Below, in pieces: positions 35,444 through 45,546 of a stretch of DNA of 64,000 bases. Origin of the DNA: CAVWDI01 sp963793095 (lineage in GTDB: Bacteria; Chloroflexota; Anaerolineae; Anaerolineales; UBA4823); contig CAWBYY010000011.1 of the NCBI GenBank assembly GCA_963793095.1, positions 992,001-1,056,000 on the forward strand. The letters run 5' to 3'. Position numbers and translations under genes: made by a program. Below the pieces are notes generated by a model that saw nothing but the letters and a program-made list of their open reading frames with translations, searched no databases and was not told the origin of the DNA. Within the stretch, counting starts at the first letter, position 1, and every line of letters starts with the position of its first letter.

Positions 35444-38400
35444 ATGAGACGCATTCAATTCAGGATTTACAAATTTGTTACCGTATCGGTGTTTTGTCAG
35501 ATCGTTCTATTCCTGTACCTGGCCCTGGCCTCAGGTTGTTCCGGGGATTCACAGTTATACACCGTATCGCATGAACCATGGCCTGAATCTTTTGGCAATC
35601 ACAGGGCTGTGCTTCATATCGAAGGAGATGAGGACGCTGTCCGTATCGTCTTGCCCTGGAGAAGGCATGACCCTGATCCCCAGGACAGGATGCTGCTCCT
35701 GATTTCCGCAAAATCAGGTGACACGGTTCGCAATATTCACAGGATCCGGGTTGACAGGGAAGTCTGTGAGATCATTGCGGGACCGGTAAAAGCAGGGACC
35801 CATTACCTGTATTACCTGCCCTTCCAGGTTCAGGAAGGATATGGTTTCTATGATAAAGACTATCTTCCCAGGGAAGGAAAACCAGACCGCGAATGGCTTG
35901 AGCAGCTTCACCCGGATGCTGTTCCACGGGTCACGACGGAAATATTTGAAGCCCGGACAGCAATGGATGCTTTCTTCCCCATGGGGGTGATCCCGTTGGC
36001 ATCAGAAAAAGCCGACTTCCTTGCGGATCATCCGGGACCGTTTATCCTCTTCACGGAAGACCGGCTATACCCTGTAAGAATGACGGATGAGATACCGCTG
36101 AAATGGATTAAGGAACCCAAACTGAATCATTTTAAAGGCATTGCACAAAGAAACGAGTACTACGTATTCCAGGTTGCCCTCTTTGCCGCCAGATCGGATG
36201 TGGAAAACCTGCAGGTATCTTTCACCGAACTGGATGGTCCTGGTGGAGCATCCATCGGGACAGACAGGCTCACCTGTTTCAATACGGAAGGAGTGGATAC
36301 ATACGGGAACCACTTTGAAAAAAAGATCCAGGTAAGGGAAGGGCATGTACAAGCCCTCTGGATGGGCATTGACATCCCGAAGGATATCCGCCCGGGTGCC
36401 TATAAAGGAAAGATCCTGATCGGTCCGGCAGATGGTGAAAAACAAGATGTTACCCTTGAGATAAAAATTAACAATGGGGTGCTGGCAGACCGTGGAGATG
36501 CCGAGACCTGGCGCCATTCCAGGCTTAGATGGCTCAATTCTACAGCGGGACTCGACAATAATCCCTTAGCACCCTACAGCGAACTGAAGCGAACTGAAAA
36601 TGGGGTACTTGAGGCATCGGGGAAAAAGATCACGGCAGGTAGAGCGGTACTGCCCAGATCCATCATGGTCGGTGAGAACGAAGTATTGAACAGAAGCATT
36701 GAATTTGTGGTCCGTGGAGATAATGATGTGGAACATTTTTCAGATCCCGAATACCGGAATATTGTGAACAGCAAGGGAAAGCTTTCCGGAGAGTGGACCT
36801 GCCAGTCGGAACATTTCAGTCTGGAAGGAGAGGGTACTGCAGAATCAGAAGGATACCTGCGCTACCGTCTCCTGCTGAAAGCATTGGAAGACATCAGGGT
36901 GCAGGATATCCGGCTGGAAATACCATTCCGCAGTGATATGGCTGAATATATGATGGGGATGGGCCTACCCGGGACAGCGACACCCCTTCATCACCGGTCC
37001 AGATGGGAAGGGCCCGAAGACAGCTTCTGGATAGGCAATGCCAGAGGGGGACTCTGGGTTGAGCTTCGCGGAAGCTCCTATCACGGACCATTGCTGAACC
37101 TGTACCATCCGGCCCCTCCGGAAAGCTGGAACAACAACGGCAAGGGTGGTTTCAGCATAGATCGGAGGGATGCGGAATTGCTGGCGACAGCATTCAGCGG
37201 GGAGCAAGAACTGGAAAAAGGGAATGAACTGGCATATGAATTCGCCCTGTTGATCACCCCGGTAAAAACCCTGTCCCCTGCATCACAATTCAGGGACAGG
37301 TATTTCCATAATGCCGCAGAACCTGACCCTGGACCAGCAGACCTGGATGCCGGGGTCCGCATAGTGAATGTACATCATGCCAATCCGGTCAATCCATTTA
37401 TCAACTACCCATTCATAGCTGTGGAGGAAATGAAATCTTTCATTGATAAGAACCACGAAAAGGGACTCAAGGTCAAGATCTATTATACCATCCGGGAACT
37501 GACCAACCATGTTACAGAGATCTGGGCCCTGAGAAGCCTAGGTGTTGAGATATTTGGTGATGGACAGGGAGGTGGATATCCCTGGCTGAGAGAACATCTG
37601 GTATCTGGATACCGGCCCCAATGGTATCAACATTCAGATGATACCACGGTGGATGCATCCATCCTGACGGCCCCGGGTGACAGCCGGTGGATCAACTATT
37701 ATATTGAAGGATTGGCATGGCTTGTCAGGAATGTGGATATCGACGGACTCTACCTTGATGATGTTTCCTATGACAGGCATATTATGAAAAGGATGAGGAA
37801 AGTAATGGAGGTGGAAAAGCCAGGCTGCATCATTGACCTGCACTCCAATACCGGCTTCTCAAAGGGACCGGCCAAACAGTATGCAGAATACTTTCCATAT
37901 GTCGACAAGCTCTGGTTTGGTGAAAGTTTTTTGTATAATGAAATGTCTTATGAGAACTGGCTTGTGGAGGTCTCGGGGATACCGTTCGGACTCATGGGTG
38001 ATATGCTGCATGGCGGTGGCAACCCCTGGCTGGGAATGGTTTTCGGAATGACAACCCGCCTTCCCTGGTCCACCGAAGGCATTACCTGCAACCCTGTGGC
38101 CATCTGGAAGATCTGGGATGAGTTTGGAATTGAACAATCTCATATGTTGGGACCATGGGATGTGGAACCGGTAATCGGAACAGATCACCGGGATGTAAAA
38201 GCCACTGCGTATATTAAGGAGGACTGGGTGCTGATATCCCTTGGGAATTTTTCGGACCAAACCCATGAGGTTAAGCTTCAAATAAATTGGGATCAGATCG
38301 GAATCGATCCGGATGGCGCCACTCTTACAGCTCCCTGGATCGAAGATTTCCAGGAGGGTCAACAATTTGACGTCACCGAAAGGATATTGATCCAGCCAAG

Positions 38401-38446
38401 GAAGGGCTATCTACTCTACCTGGCCGGTAAATCCAAAGTCAGGTGA
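35444..38446 (+). CDS. 1000-residue exported glycosidase-like protein (DUF6067 type)
   Basis: A lipoprotein (signal to LALASGC) beginning six bases after the TonB receptor gene. It has N-terminal beta domains (~30-330), a middle beta-sandwich and a C-terminal barrel with VEEMKSFIDKNHEKGLKVKI, VDIDGLYLDDVSYDRHIMKR, CIIDLHSNTGFSKGPAKQYA and WFGESFLYNEMSYENWL. This order resembles DUF6067 proteins, which are thought to be glycoside hydrolases. LYLDDVSYD and GESF hold candidate catalytic acids. The assignment comes from remembered family features. Its end overlaps the convergent GH92 gene by 36 bp. Confidence 0.65.
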   Translation: MRRIQFRIYKFVTVSVFCQIVLFLYLALASGCSGDSQLYTVSHEPWPESFGNHRAVLHIEGDEDAVRIVLPWRRHDPDPQDRMLLLISAKSGDTVRNIHRIRVDREVCEIIAGPVKAGTHYLYYLPFQVQEGYGFYDKDYLPREGKPDREWLEQLHPDAVPRVTTEIFEARTAMDAFFPMGVIPLASEKADFLADHPGPFILFTEDRLYPVRMTDEIPLKWIKEPKLNHFKGIAQRNEYYVFQVALFAARSDVENLQVSFTELDGPGGASIGTDRLTCFNTEGVDTYGNHFEKKIQVREGHVQALWMGIDIPKDIRPGAYKGKILIGPADGEKQDVTLEIKINNGVLADRGDAETWRHSRLRWLNSTAGLDNNPLAPYSELKRTENGVLEASGKKITAGRAVLPRSIMVGENEVLNRSIEFVVRGDNDVEHFSDPEYRNIVNSKGKLSGEWTCQSEHFSLEGEGTAESEGYLRYRLLLKALEDIRVQDIRLEIPFRSDMAEYMMGMGLPGTATPLHHRSRWEGPEDSFWIGNARGGLWVELRGSSYHGPLLNLYHPAPPESWNNNGKGGFSIDRRDAELLATAFSGEQELEKGNELAYEFALLITPVKTLSPASQFRDRYFHNAAEPDPGPADLDAGVRIVNVHHANPVNPFINYPFIAVEEMKSFIDKNHEKGLKVKIYYTIRELTNHVTEIWALRSLGVEIFGDGQGGGYPWLREHLVSGYRPQWYQHSDDTTVDASILTAPGDSRWINYYIEGLAWLVRNVDIDGLYLDDVSYDRHIMKRMRKVMEVEKPGCIIDLHSNTGFSKGPAKQYAEYFPYVDKLWFGESFLYNEMSYENWLVEVSGIPFGLMGDMLHGGGNPWLGMVFGMTTRLPWSTEGITCNPVAIWKIWDEFGIEQSHMLGPWDVEPVIGTDHRDVKATAYIKEDWVLISLGNFSDQTHEVKLQINWDQIGIDPDGATLTAPWIEDFQEGQQFDVTERILIQPRKGYLLYLAGKSKVR

Positions 38447-40714
38447 TTTGTCCATCACCATCACCAGTGTTTTTCCACTCATGATATCGCGGTGATGGAT
38501 GAACAGGTTTTGCTGCCTTTTCCCGTCCAGGTAAACTTCCCGGACAAAACGGTTCTCTTTGCTATTGTTTTTAATTACTACGGTAAAGATCTTCTCCTCA
38601 CCAACCGCGACCTCTACTCTGTCGAATAGGGGCCTGCCAATGGTATAAACCGGATTTCCCGGTGTTACCTGGTAAAAACCAATGGCATTGAGGATAAACC
38701 AGGCAGACATCTGTCCGCAGTCCTCATTTCCAATAATGCCCACCGGTGTGGCTGAGTAGAATTCATGGAATATCCTGTCGATCAATTCCTGGGTCTTCCA
38801 TGGTTGTCCGGCCAGCGTATACAAATATGCAATGTGATGGCTGGGCTCGTTCCCATGTGCATACTGTCCGATCAATCCGGTAATATCCCCGCTAGCATCT
38901 TCACCTTCGATCATTGACGAGGTCGTGAACAGGGTATCCAGCTTGCTGATAAATTGATCCCGGCCGCCAAATAATGCAATTAAGCCATCAATGTCATGGG
39001 GTACGAACCAGGTCCACTGCCATGCGTTCCCCTCAACATATGGAGAGGTCTCATGACTTGAATACCTCGGATTAAAAGGGCTAACCCAGCTGCCATCCCC
39101 GTTTTTACCCCTCATGAAGCCGGTGTTTTTATCAAAATAATGCACATAATTCTTTGACCGTTCCAGAAAATATGCTGCCATAGAGTCATTTTCACTGTTG
39201 GTTGCAATCTGTGCAATACACCAATCATAGTATGCCATTTCAAGTGCGAAGGAAACCGATTTTTCAATCTCATCGGCAGGGATATGCCTCCCCTCATTTA
39301 CGTATTTGTTATAGTCAGGCATCAATCTCCTTTTCCGTTCATATTCATCGGATGTCGCCGCCCAAGGCAGATAGGATGCACTTTTTACAGAAGCTTCAAG
39401 GGCAAGCTGCTGATCAATTCCGGGAATTCCCTTGGCAAGGGCATCGGCAATATTCGCTACGGCGGGATACCCCACCATGGTGCCTGTATAATTTGAAGCA
39501 AGAGGCCACATGGGCAGAAATCCACCCTGCTTATATTTTAACAACAGGTTATTGACCCAGGCGGCCGAGCGGGGCTCATCGATGATGGTCATCAGGGGAT
39601 GGAGGGCCCGGAAGGTGTCCCACATGGAAAAAACGGTATAATTGGCCAAACCGGGTGAAGACTCGTGTATCTTCCAGTCCATTCCCCTGTATCGTCCATC
39701 CGCATCCTGGTATACCATGGGAGCCATCATGGTATGGTACAGGGCAGTATAAAACTGTGTGAGTTTATCTTCATCGGCGGAAAATACCCTGATCTTTGAC
39801 AGGGCCCTCCTCCAGTCATCCCCGGCCTGCTGCAGCACTTTTTCAAAATCCCAGCCGGGCAGTTCCACCAGCATATTGTTCCTGGCACCCTGCACGTCCA
39901 CAGGTGATATGCCAACTTTTATAAGAAGTGGCTCATTTTCTGCAAGTTCATTAAAACTGAGGTAGGCATATACACTGTCCCCTTTGTATATCTGCCCTGG
40001 CCCGGAAGGTTCACCGTCTGAGAATACCTGATCAACATTAAAGGGACTGGAAAACTCGGCGTGAAAGTAGACCCTGTGGTCAAATGCCCAGCCAGTGGAA
40101 TGTTTCACCCCGCTGATGTGCGTATCATCAATGATCTCAAGCTCATTGTACACGTTGTCATGCCCCCAGGTTCGCTGGAGAATATGACCAATATCCAGCA
40201 ACAGGCGCTTTTTTGGCGTGGGACCGTAATGGTATCTGTGGTATCCGACTCTTTCTGTGGCGGTCAATTCCGCCCGGACATCATAATTGTTGAAATTGAC
40301 AGCATAATAGCCCACATGTGCTTGTTCCCCTGCTTTATCAAATGTAGCTACCGGTTTCTGTTCATCATCACCGGTAAAAGGCAGGATCAGGATATCTCCC
40401 ATATCACCTATCCCTGTTCCACTCAAATGAGTATGTGAGAATCCAAATATGGTACTGTCAGTATAGTGATACCCGCTGGAGGCATCCCATCCGTTCAGCC
40501 TGGTATCCGGACTCAGTTGTACCATTCCGTAAGGCAACACGGGGCCCGGAAAGGTATGACCATTAAATCCTGTACCAATGAATGGATCAACATATTCCAG
40601 CAGATCTCCGTGTTTCCCGGGAATTCCTGATTCTTTCGATAAGCAGGCTGTAAGTAACACTAATCCTGCGAGAAATCCCGGAACGATTGGTCTATAATGC
40701 CGCCATTTTTGCAT
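38411..40714 (-). CDS. GH92 alpha-mannosidase lipoprotein
   Basis: A 767-residue secreted, Ca2+-dependent exo-alpha-mannosidase. The lipobox is LLTAC. Family landmarks are VDPFIGTGFNGHTFPGPVLP, YGMVQLSPDTR, IFGFSHTHLSGTG and the catalytic region GIIGNEDCGQMSAWFI followed by GFYQVTPGNPVYTIG. Full length for the family. GH92 enzymes trim alpha-1,2/1,3/1,6-mannosides from host or fungal glycans; the linkage cannot be told here. Confidence 0.94.
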   Translation of the reverse strand: MQKWRHYRPIVPGFLAGLVLLTACLSKESGIPGKHGDLLEYVDPFIGTGFNGHTFPGPVLPYGMVQLSPDTRLNGWDASSGYHYTDSTIFGFSHTHLSGTGIGDMGDILILPFTGDDEQKPVATFDKAGEQAHVGYYAVNFNNYDVRAELTATERVGYHRYHYGPTPKKRLLLDIGHILQRTWGHDNVYNELEIIDDTHISGVKHSTGWAFDHRVYFHAEFSSPFNVDQVFSDGEPSGPGQIYKGDSVYAYLSFNELAENEPLLIKVGISPVDVQGARNNMLVELPGWDFEKVLQQAGDDWRRALSKIRVFSADEDKLTQFYTALYHTMMAPMVYQDADGRYRGMDWKIHESSPGLANYTVFSMWDTFRALHPLMTIIDEPRSAAWVNNLLLKYKQGGFLPMWPLASNYTGTMVGYPAVANIADALAKGIPGIDQQLALEASVKSASYLPWAATSDEYERKRRLMPDYNKYVNEGRHIPADEIEKSVSFALEMAYYDWCIAQIATNSENDSMAAYFLERSKNYVHYFDKNTGFMRGKNGDGSWVSPFNPRYSSHETSPYVEGNAWQWTWFVPHDIDGLIALFGGRDQFISKLDTLFTTSSMIEGEDASGDITGLIGQYAHGNEPSHHIAYLYTLAGQPWKTQELIDRIFHEFYSATPVGIIGNEDCGQMSAWFILNAIGFYQVTPGNPVYTIGRPLFDRVEVAVGEEKIFTVVIKNNSKENRFVREVYLDGKRQQNLFIHHRDIMSGKTLVMVMDKSPDFGFTGQVE

Positions 40715-40744
40715 ACTGTGGATGAGAGGTAAAGAAGATTACTT

Positions 40745-41119
40745 TTACTCCTCTTTTTTCCTCTCAGCTTTATAGGATATGGTTCCTTCGGTATAGGAGG
40801 CCGTTCCAATGATGGCTTCCTTGCTTACGGTCCCTTTGATGTTGATCGTCTCTCCCTCAATAATTATTTTGAAGGACAGCTGGTCTTTCTCCAGGACAAC
40901 ATCCCGTCCCTTGATCTCATAGGACTCTCCAAAAACAATTTTTGCAGTATACTCCTTACCTTCCTTTCCAATTATAATATCACCCGAATTGTACTCATAC
41001 GGAGCAGCTTCTGCATAAAAGCTCCATGTTCCTAGAGGATCTGCCTTTTTTTGAGCAAATACGTTAGCAGTTGCCGATATAACCAGTACGGTCAGAATTA
41101 AAGATTTTAGAAGTTTCAT
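40745..41119 (-). CDS. Small exported protein of unknown function
   Basis: A 124-residue protein with a signal peptide (LILTVLVISATANVFAQ) and a beta-rich body (DPLGTWSFYAEAAPYEYNSG, SFKIIIEGETINIKGTV) ending in KAERKKEE. It resembles small lipocalin-like periplasmic proteins of Bacteroidota in size and strand pattern. It lies between GH92 and the S9 peptidase on the same strand. Confidence 0.7.
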   Translation of the reverse strand: MKLLKSLILTVLVISATANVFAQKKADPLGTWSFYAEAAPYEYNSGDIIIGKEGKEYTAKIVFGESYEIKGRDVVLEKDQLSFKIIIEGETINIKGTVSKEAIIGTASYTEGTISYKAERKKEE

Positions 41120-41177
41120 AATGCCAGATATTAGGTGATTAAAATTAATAAATTACCTCTAACAAAAACCCGGATCC

Positions 41178-43057
41178 TTATTCAGCTCCCTCCTTTTTCA
41201 GGTATTTATCCAGGAACTCCAGGATCTGTCCGTAGGCTTTGATCTCGTTTTCCTTTTTCATGAATCCATGCCCTTCATCCGGGAAGACAATATATTCTAC
41301 CGGTACCCCATTTTTCTTAACGGCTTCAACGATCTCGTCAGATTCAACCTGAAGAACCCTCGGGTCATTGGCACCCTGGAGGACCATCAGCGGACGTATC
41401 ACATGTTCGGCATGAAATAGGGGTGAGATCTCGTACAGGCGGATGGAATCCTGGCTAAACGGATCACCCAATTCTGTATATAATGCTTCTCTGAAAGACT
41501 CCCAGTAAGGGGGAATCGATTTCAGGGTTCTCAACCAGTTGGTGACACCAAAAATATTCACTCCTACCTCAAATTCTTCTGGGGCAAAGGCCAGGGCAGC
41601 CATAACCATGTATCCACCATAACTTCCCCCGATGATACCGATTTGTTCCGGATTGATATAATCCTGGGTTTGCAGCCAGTTCTTTCCCCAGATACAATCT
41701 TTCAGATCCTTGTCGCCATGATTCCGGTCATCCATTTCGTAAAAGGTCTTCCCATAGCCACTGCTGCCGCGGTTATTGACAGCCAGCACGGCGTAGCCAT
41801 GATTCACCAGGTACTGTGTCAAAGCCCTGTAGCCAACCCTGGTCTGTCCACCGGGACCACCGTGTACCATAACCAGTGCAGGGACTTTGTTCTTTTTTGA
41901 TGCCTCAAGCGGCTTGTAATAGATGGCCGGGATCTCCAGTCCGTCGAAAGACTCAAACCGGACAACCTCGGCTGAAACCAGGTCATCAATATTGATCTCA
42001 GGATTGAGCGTTTCGGTCAGTTTATTCAACTTGCCGGATTCAAAACTATATATATAAATATTGCCAGTGGCTTTCGAGGTGCCGATAGAGAGTCTCATGA
42101 GTTTTTCACTCTCAGAGATACCAACCGCACCTATATCACCGTCAGGCACATCCGGGAAATCCACTACCCGACCTGTACTAGTCTCTTTTACAATGAGGTT
42201 GTTTTTTCCATCTTCGTTGATTGCGATAACCCTGTATTTCCCGGTCTCACTTAAATAACTGTACATGACATCCCATTCAGTCTCATATAATACTTCCTTG
42301 CTCCCTGTGGCTATCTCATATTGCATCAGTACCCGGAATTCTCTTCCCGCATTGGTGGTATAGTAAAAAATTACCTGTCATCCTTACTGAAGCCCGAACC
42401 AGCGTACTCTCCGGGTGCATCGGATATTTCAGTCATCCCGTCATTGTTGCGGTCAAAGAGGAACAGTTTGATATTGGTGTTTGTTATGGATTTCTCCAAT
42501 ATAAAAATGCTTTCATCATAGGAAATATCAGAGATATCCAGACCTTCATCATTCTGGTAGATCATCTCCGCCTTCCAGTCTGAAATGCTCATTTTATACA
42601 GATCGAAAAACCGTGGATCCCGTTTGTTTGACATATAGAACATGGATTGCTTGTCTTCGCTCCAGCCTGCAAATTGTGCTTTTTCATTTTCCGCCGGTGT
42701 CAGGTCTAGCGAGCTACCATCTTCCTGGAGCAGGTAGATGTGATCTATTTCATTACCGCCCTTATCCGCAGCGTAAAGAATTTGCCCTGTCCCCGGCACA
42801 TAATCCACTGCAAAAAATGATTCTGTTTCCGAGACGGTGATCTGTTTCCTCGTTGCATCCTCAATATTTATTTCAAAGACATTGAAGATCCCGGTTTCAT
42901 CAGAGCTGACGAGTAATTTGGTTTCATCCTCTGAAAAGGCACCTCCCGTAATCCTGGTGTTGTTATAGAATTGCTCAATCGTATACCGGGTAGGTGGTTC
43001 GATCTGTGAGCATGCTGCCAGTGCAATCAATGCTGAAAGGAAAAATAATGTTCTCAT
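41178..43057 (-). pseudogene. S9 prolyl-oligopeptidase-type peptidase, single frameshift
   Basis: A secreted peptidase. The lipoprotein signal (FLSALIALAAC) and beta-propeller are encoded from 43,057 to 42,371. After FSKDDR the frame hits TAA. In the other frame the reading resumes as FYYTTNAGREFRVLMQYE and continues to 41,178 through the hydrolase domain, with nucleophile GGSYGGYM, Asp in QGANDPRV and His in DEGHGFM. One missing base at about 42,367-42,370 (it would give DDRYIFYYTT) explains the break exactly, so the gene is otherwise intact and about 627 residues long. It may be a sequencing error. Confidence 0.85.
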
Positions 43058-43194
43058 TTTAAGGTTTTATTAGGTTTTGTTTTGAGGGTGATAAAAGTAT
43101 AGAATTTGAATCAAAATACCATACATGATGATTTGAAGCCTTACCATGCAACAAAAAGCCTGGATTTTTCAGCTAAATTTCTTAATTTATTGCC

Positions 43195-43833
43195 ATGTTT
43201 CCTTTCACTGAAAAGTACTCCAGGCATACCTATTCTTACATGACTTTGAGAAAAGCGGTGGGATGGATCGGGCTGTTGCTGCCATTCGTACTGATGCTGG
43301 GCAGTACATTAATATTCAAGGGAAAATTTGTCGAGAGTTCCATCAGCTATTATTACCATACCGGTATGAGGGATGTGTTTGTAGGTGCCCTCTGTGCCGT
43401 GGCTCTGTTCCTGTTTTTTTACAGTGGCCACAATAAATGGGATGACTGGGCAGGAAACCTGGGTGGACTGTTAGCTATCGGGGTAGCCTGGTTTCCAACA
43501 ACAAAATCAGGTCCGGAAGATTGGACAGGCATTGTTCACATGGTAAGTGCAGTTTTATTCTTCATGACACTCGCTTCATTTTCTCTTTTCCTCTTTACAA
43601 AAACGGTAAAAGGGATTAGGCCGGGAGGGCGAAAGAAAAAAAGGAATCTGATCTACATAATATGCGGTATCATAATGCTTGCCTGTCTTATTGTCATTTT
43701 GGTTTATAAGATCCTGCTGAGGGAAAATTCCCATGAAACCTCCTTTGTATTCTGGGGAGAAACCATAGCCCTCGTGGCTTTTGGCGTTTCCTGGCTGACC
43801 AAGGGAGAAGCCATTTTCCCGGACAGGAAATAA
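43195..43833 (+). CDS. DUF998-like integral membrane protein
   Basis: A 212-residue protein with about six membrane helices (GWIGLLLPFVLMLGSTLIF, DVFVGALCAVALFLFFYSGH, LGGLLAIGVAWFPTT, IVHMVSAVLFFMTLASFSLF, and two more) and a basic loop RPGGRKKKRN. The SISYYYHTGMRDVFVGAL and NLGGLLAIGVAWFPT segments are typical of DUF998-type proteins. Function unknown. Confidence 0.75.
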   Translation: MFPFTEKYSRHTYSYMTLRKAVGWIGLLLPFVLMLGSTLIFKGKFVESSISYYYHTGMRDVFVGALCAVALFLFFYSGHNKWDDWAGNLGGLLAIGVAWFPTTKSGPEDWTGIVHMVSAVLFFMTLASFSLFLFTKTVKGIRPGGRKKKRNLIYIICGIIMLACLIVILVYKILLRENSHETSFVFWGETIALVAFGVSWLTKGEAIFPDRK

Positions 43834-43843
43834 GATTCTTTTA

Positions 43844-44227
43844 CTAAGCGACTTGATAAATATGCTTCCTGGCAATGTTACTGTTGATTTTCATGTCCAG
43901 CGTCCATATGGAATGATTTCCGTCCATAGCAGATTTGATGATTATTGCCTCCATCAAGCCAATTCCCAATGGATGGAAATTGTTGCTATTCGCAAACTCC
44001 GAAGCACCAAGCATTGAATTCATACCAAAAGTAATCTTGGGAAGTAATTGCCAGTATGATAAAACCCTTTCTTTGTCCTGCGGCTGTCTGACTCCATACA
44101 GCAGCTCAGCAAATACCGGTTCGATTGTAATAATCTCCCTGGTCTCAAGCAAAGATGTAATTCTTTCAGTATACCCACAGTTTTGTCTGAAGAATTCTAC
44201 CCATACGGAAGTATCGATCAATATCAT
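43844..44227 (-). CDS. PIN-domain ribonuclease toxin (VapC family)
   Basis: A 127-residue VapC-like endoribonuclease. Acidic residues sit in MILIDTSVWVEFF, the EPVFAELLYGV helix, GIGLMEAIIIKSA and WTLDMKI; the mid-protein acid (usually D in DxxIAA) reads GIGLMEAII, so Glu substitutes. It overlaps the last codons of an antitoxin reading frame by ATGA, but that antitoxin is lost except for its tail. It is now an orphan toxin, either weak, silent or controlled by another VapB. Confidence 0.85.
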   Translation of the reverse strand: MILIDTSVWVEFFRQNCGYTERITSLLETREIITIEPVFAELLYGVRQPQDKERVLSYWQLLPKITFGMNSMLGASEFANSNNFHPLGIGLMEAIIIKSAMDGNHSIWTLDMKINSNIARKHIYQVA

Positions 44228-44280
44228 GTCCTGTTGTTTAATTTACGAATACTTTCAGCCAGCCGTTTTTCTCGAAAGAA
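44224..44280 (-). pseudogene. C-terminal remnant of a VapB-type antitoxin
   Basis: Reads REKRLAESIRKLNNRT then TGA, overlapping the PIN start by four bases as an antitoxin gene would. Everything upstream is replaced by a histidine-kinase remnant in the opposite orientation. The right edge (about 44,275-44,283) is the scar. Confidence 0.6.
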
Positions 44281-44416
44281 AAGGGATCGGGCATCCGGCA
44301 TCGGCCTCAGCCTCAGCCGCCGCATCGTTAACCAGCATGGGGGGAGTATTCAGCTGACCAGCAAGTCCGGAGACGGCACCTCTGTAACGATCAGATTACC
44401 CGGAATGGGGGTCTGA
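44280..44416 (+). pseudogene. C-terminal remnant of a histidine kinase
   Basis: Reads RDRASGIGLSLSRRIVNQHG, then GSIQLTSKSGDGTSVTIRLP and a stop at 44,416. This is the G2 box and final strands of a HATPase domain. The sensor, H-box and N-box are absent. Confidence 0.8.
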
Positions 44417-44442
44417 TCCAAAATCTTGAGATTGCTTTTTTC

Positions 44443-45318
44443 TCAAGGGTCTTGAGGTTTTGATTTGATGTGGACATCGCGTTGGGGAAACGGGATCTGA
44501 ACGCCCTGTTCCCTGAATAATGCATTTATCTCATACCGGATATCACTCTTAATATTTTCAACCTGGAATGTCTCTGTTGTCCAGAAAAACAACTGAAAGT
44601 CGAGGGATGAGTCTCCAAAATCCTTAAAACGGACAAAGGGTTTCGTTGTCCGGGAGATTTTTTCGTGCCTGTCAGCACAATCAAGCAGAATCCTGGTTAC
44701 CTTTTCCACATCCGAACCGTAGGCAACACCAACATTTACATGGAACCTCGTTCTTTTTTCCATATGGCTCCAGTTAATCACAATGTCGGTTACAAACTTT
44801 GAATTGGGTACAACCATCATGATATTGTCACGGGTTTCAATTTTTGAGGTCCGGAGGCCTATCTCAATGACCCTTCCTACAATATCATCCTGAATCTCAA
44901 CTATATCGCCAACCTTCAGTATTCCTTCAAACAGAATGGCAACGCCCGACATAATGTCCTGGAATATTTGCTGAAGTCCAAGCCCAAGTCCCACCAGGAT
45001 CGCCGCCGAACCTGCAAGTAACAAGGTTAATTTTATTCCCAGCGTTTGCAGCGAAATAATAATGGCAGTTATCCAGAGAAAATATTTGACAATCTGCAGT
45101 ATGGCATGACTTCTTCCAGGATCAAACAGCTTGATCTTTTCACGTCTGCGGATTATTTTCTGGAGTATCCTGATGAAAATGTAGGTAACAAACAGGATCA
45201 GCAGAACGGTCAGCACTTCGTAAACCGTTATGTCAAACTCCTTGGTTTCGACCAGAATATAACTAAGAAATTCTTTCAGTGTCATTATACGGTTCGTTTG
45301 ATAATCAATATGGGACAA
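44443..45318 (-). CDS. MscS-family mechanosensitive channel
   Basis: A 291-residue small-conductance channel with three membrane helices (VYEVLTVLLILFVTYIFIRI, AILQIVKYFLWITAIIISL, and the pore helix AGSAAILVGLGLGLQQIFQD). The cytoplasmic beta domain has ILKVGDIVEIQDDIVGRVIE, IGLRTSKIETRDN and VVPNSKFVTDIVINW. Length matches the MscS core. An internal ATG 11 codons in is an alternative start. It releases solutes on hypo-osmotic shock. Confidence 0.93.
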   Translation of the reverse strand: MSHIDYQTNRIMTLKEFLSYILVETKEFDITVYEVLTVLLILFVTYIFIRILQKIIRRREKIKLFDPGRSHAILQIVKYFLWITAIIISLQTLGIKLTLLLAGSAAILVGLGLGLQQIFQDIMSGVAILFEGILKVGDIVEIQDDIVGRVIEIGLRTSKIETRDNIMMVVPNSKFVTDIVINWSHMEKRTRFHVNVGVAYGSDVEKVTRILLDCADRHEKISRTTKPFVRFKDFGDSSLDFQLFFWTTETFQVENIKSDIRYEINALFREQGVQIPFPQRDVHIKSKPQDP

Positions 45319-45546
45319 CCATACCTGAATGATCTGTTCCAGGCACCGAAATGTAGGAGTTTAATCACGACTTTCAATGCTTCATACAAAATTATTTGGC
45401 AGTATATGGAGCTATTTTATGATATATTGAGCTTTTATACCATATGTGATTTAATAAGGACATAACATAATGCGCTGCTGGCCAGATTTAGAAAATTCAT
45501 AGCTTTACATAGTAAAATGCCTAAAATCCAGTAATTTCATTTTCTT

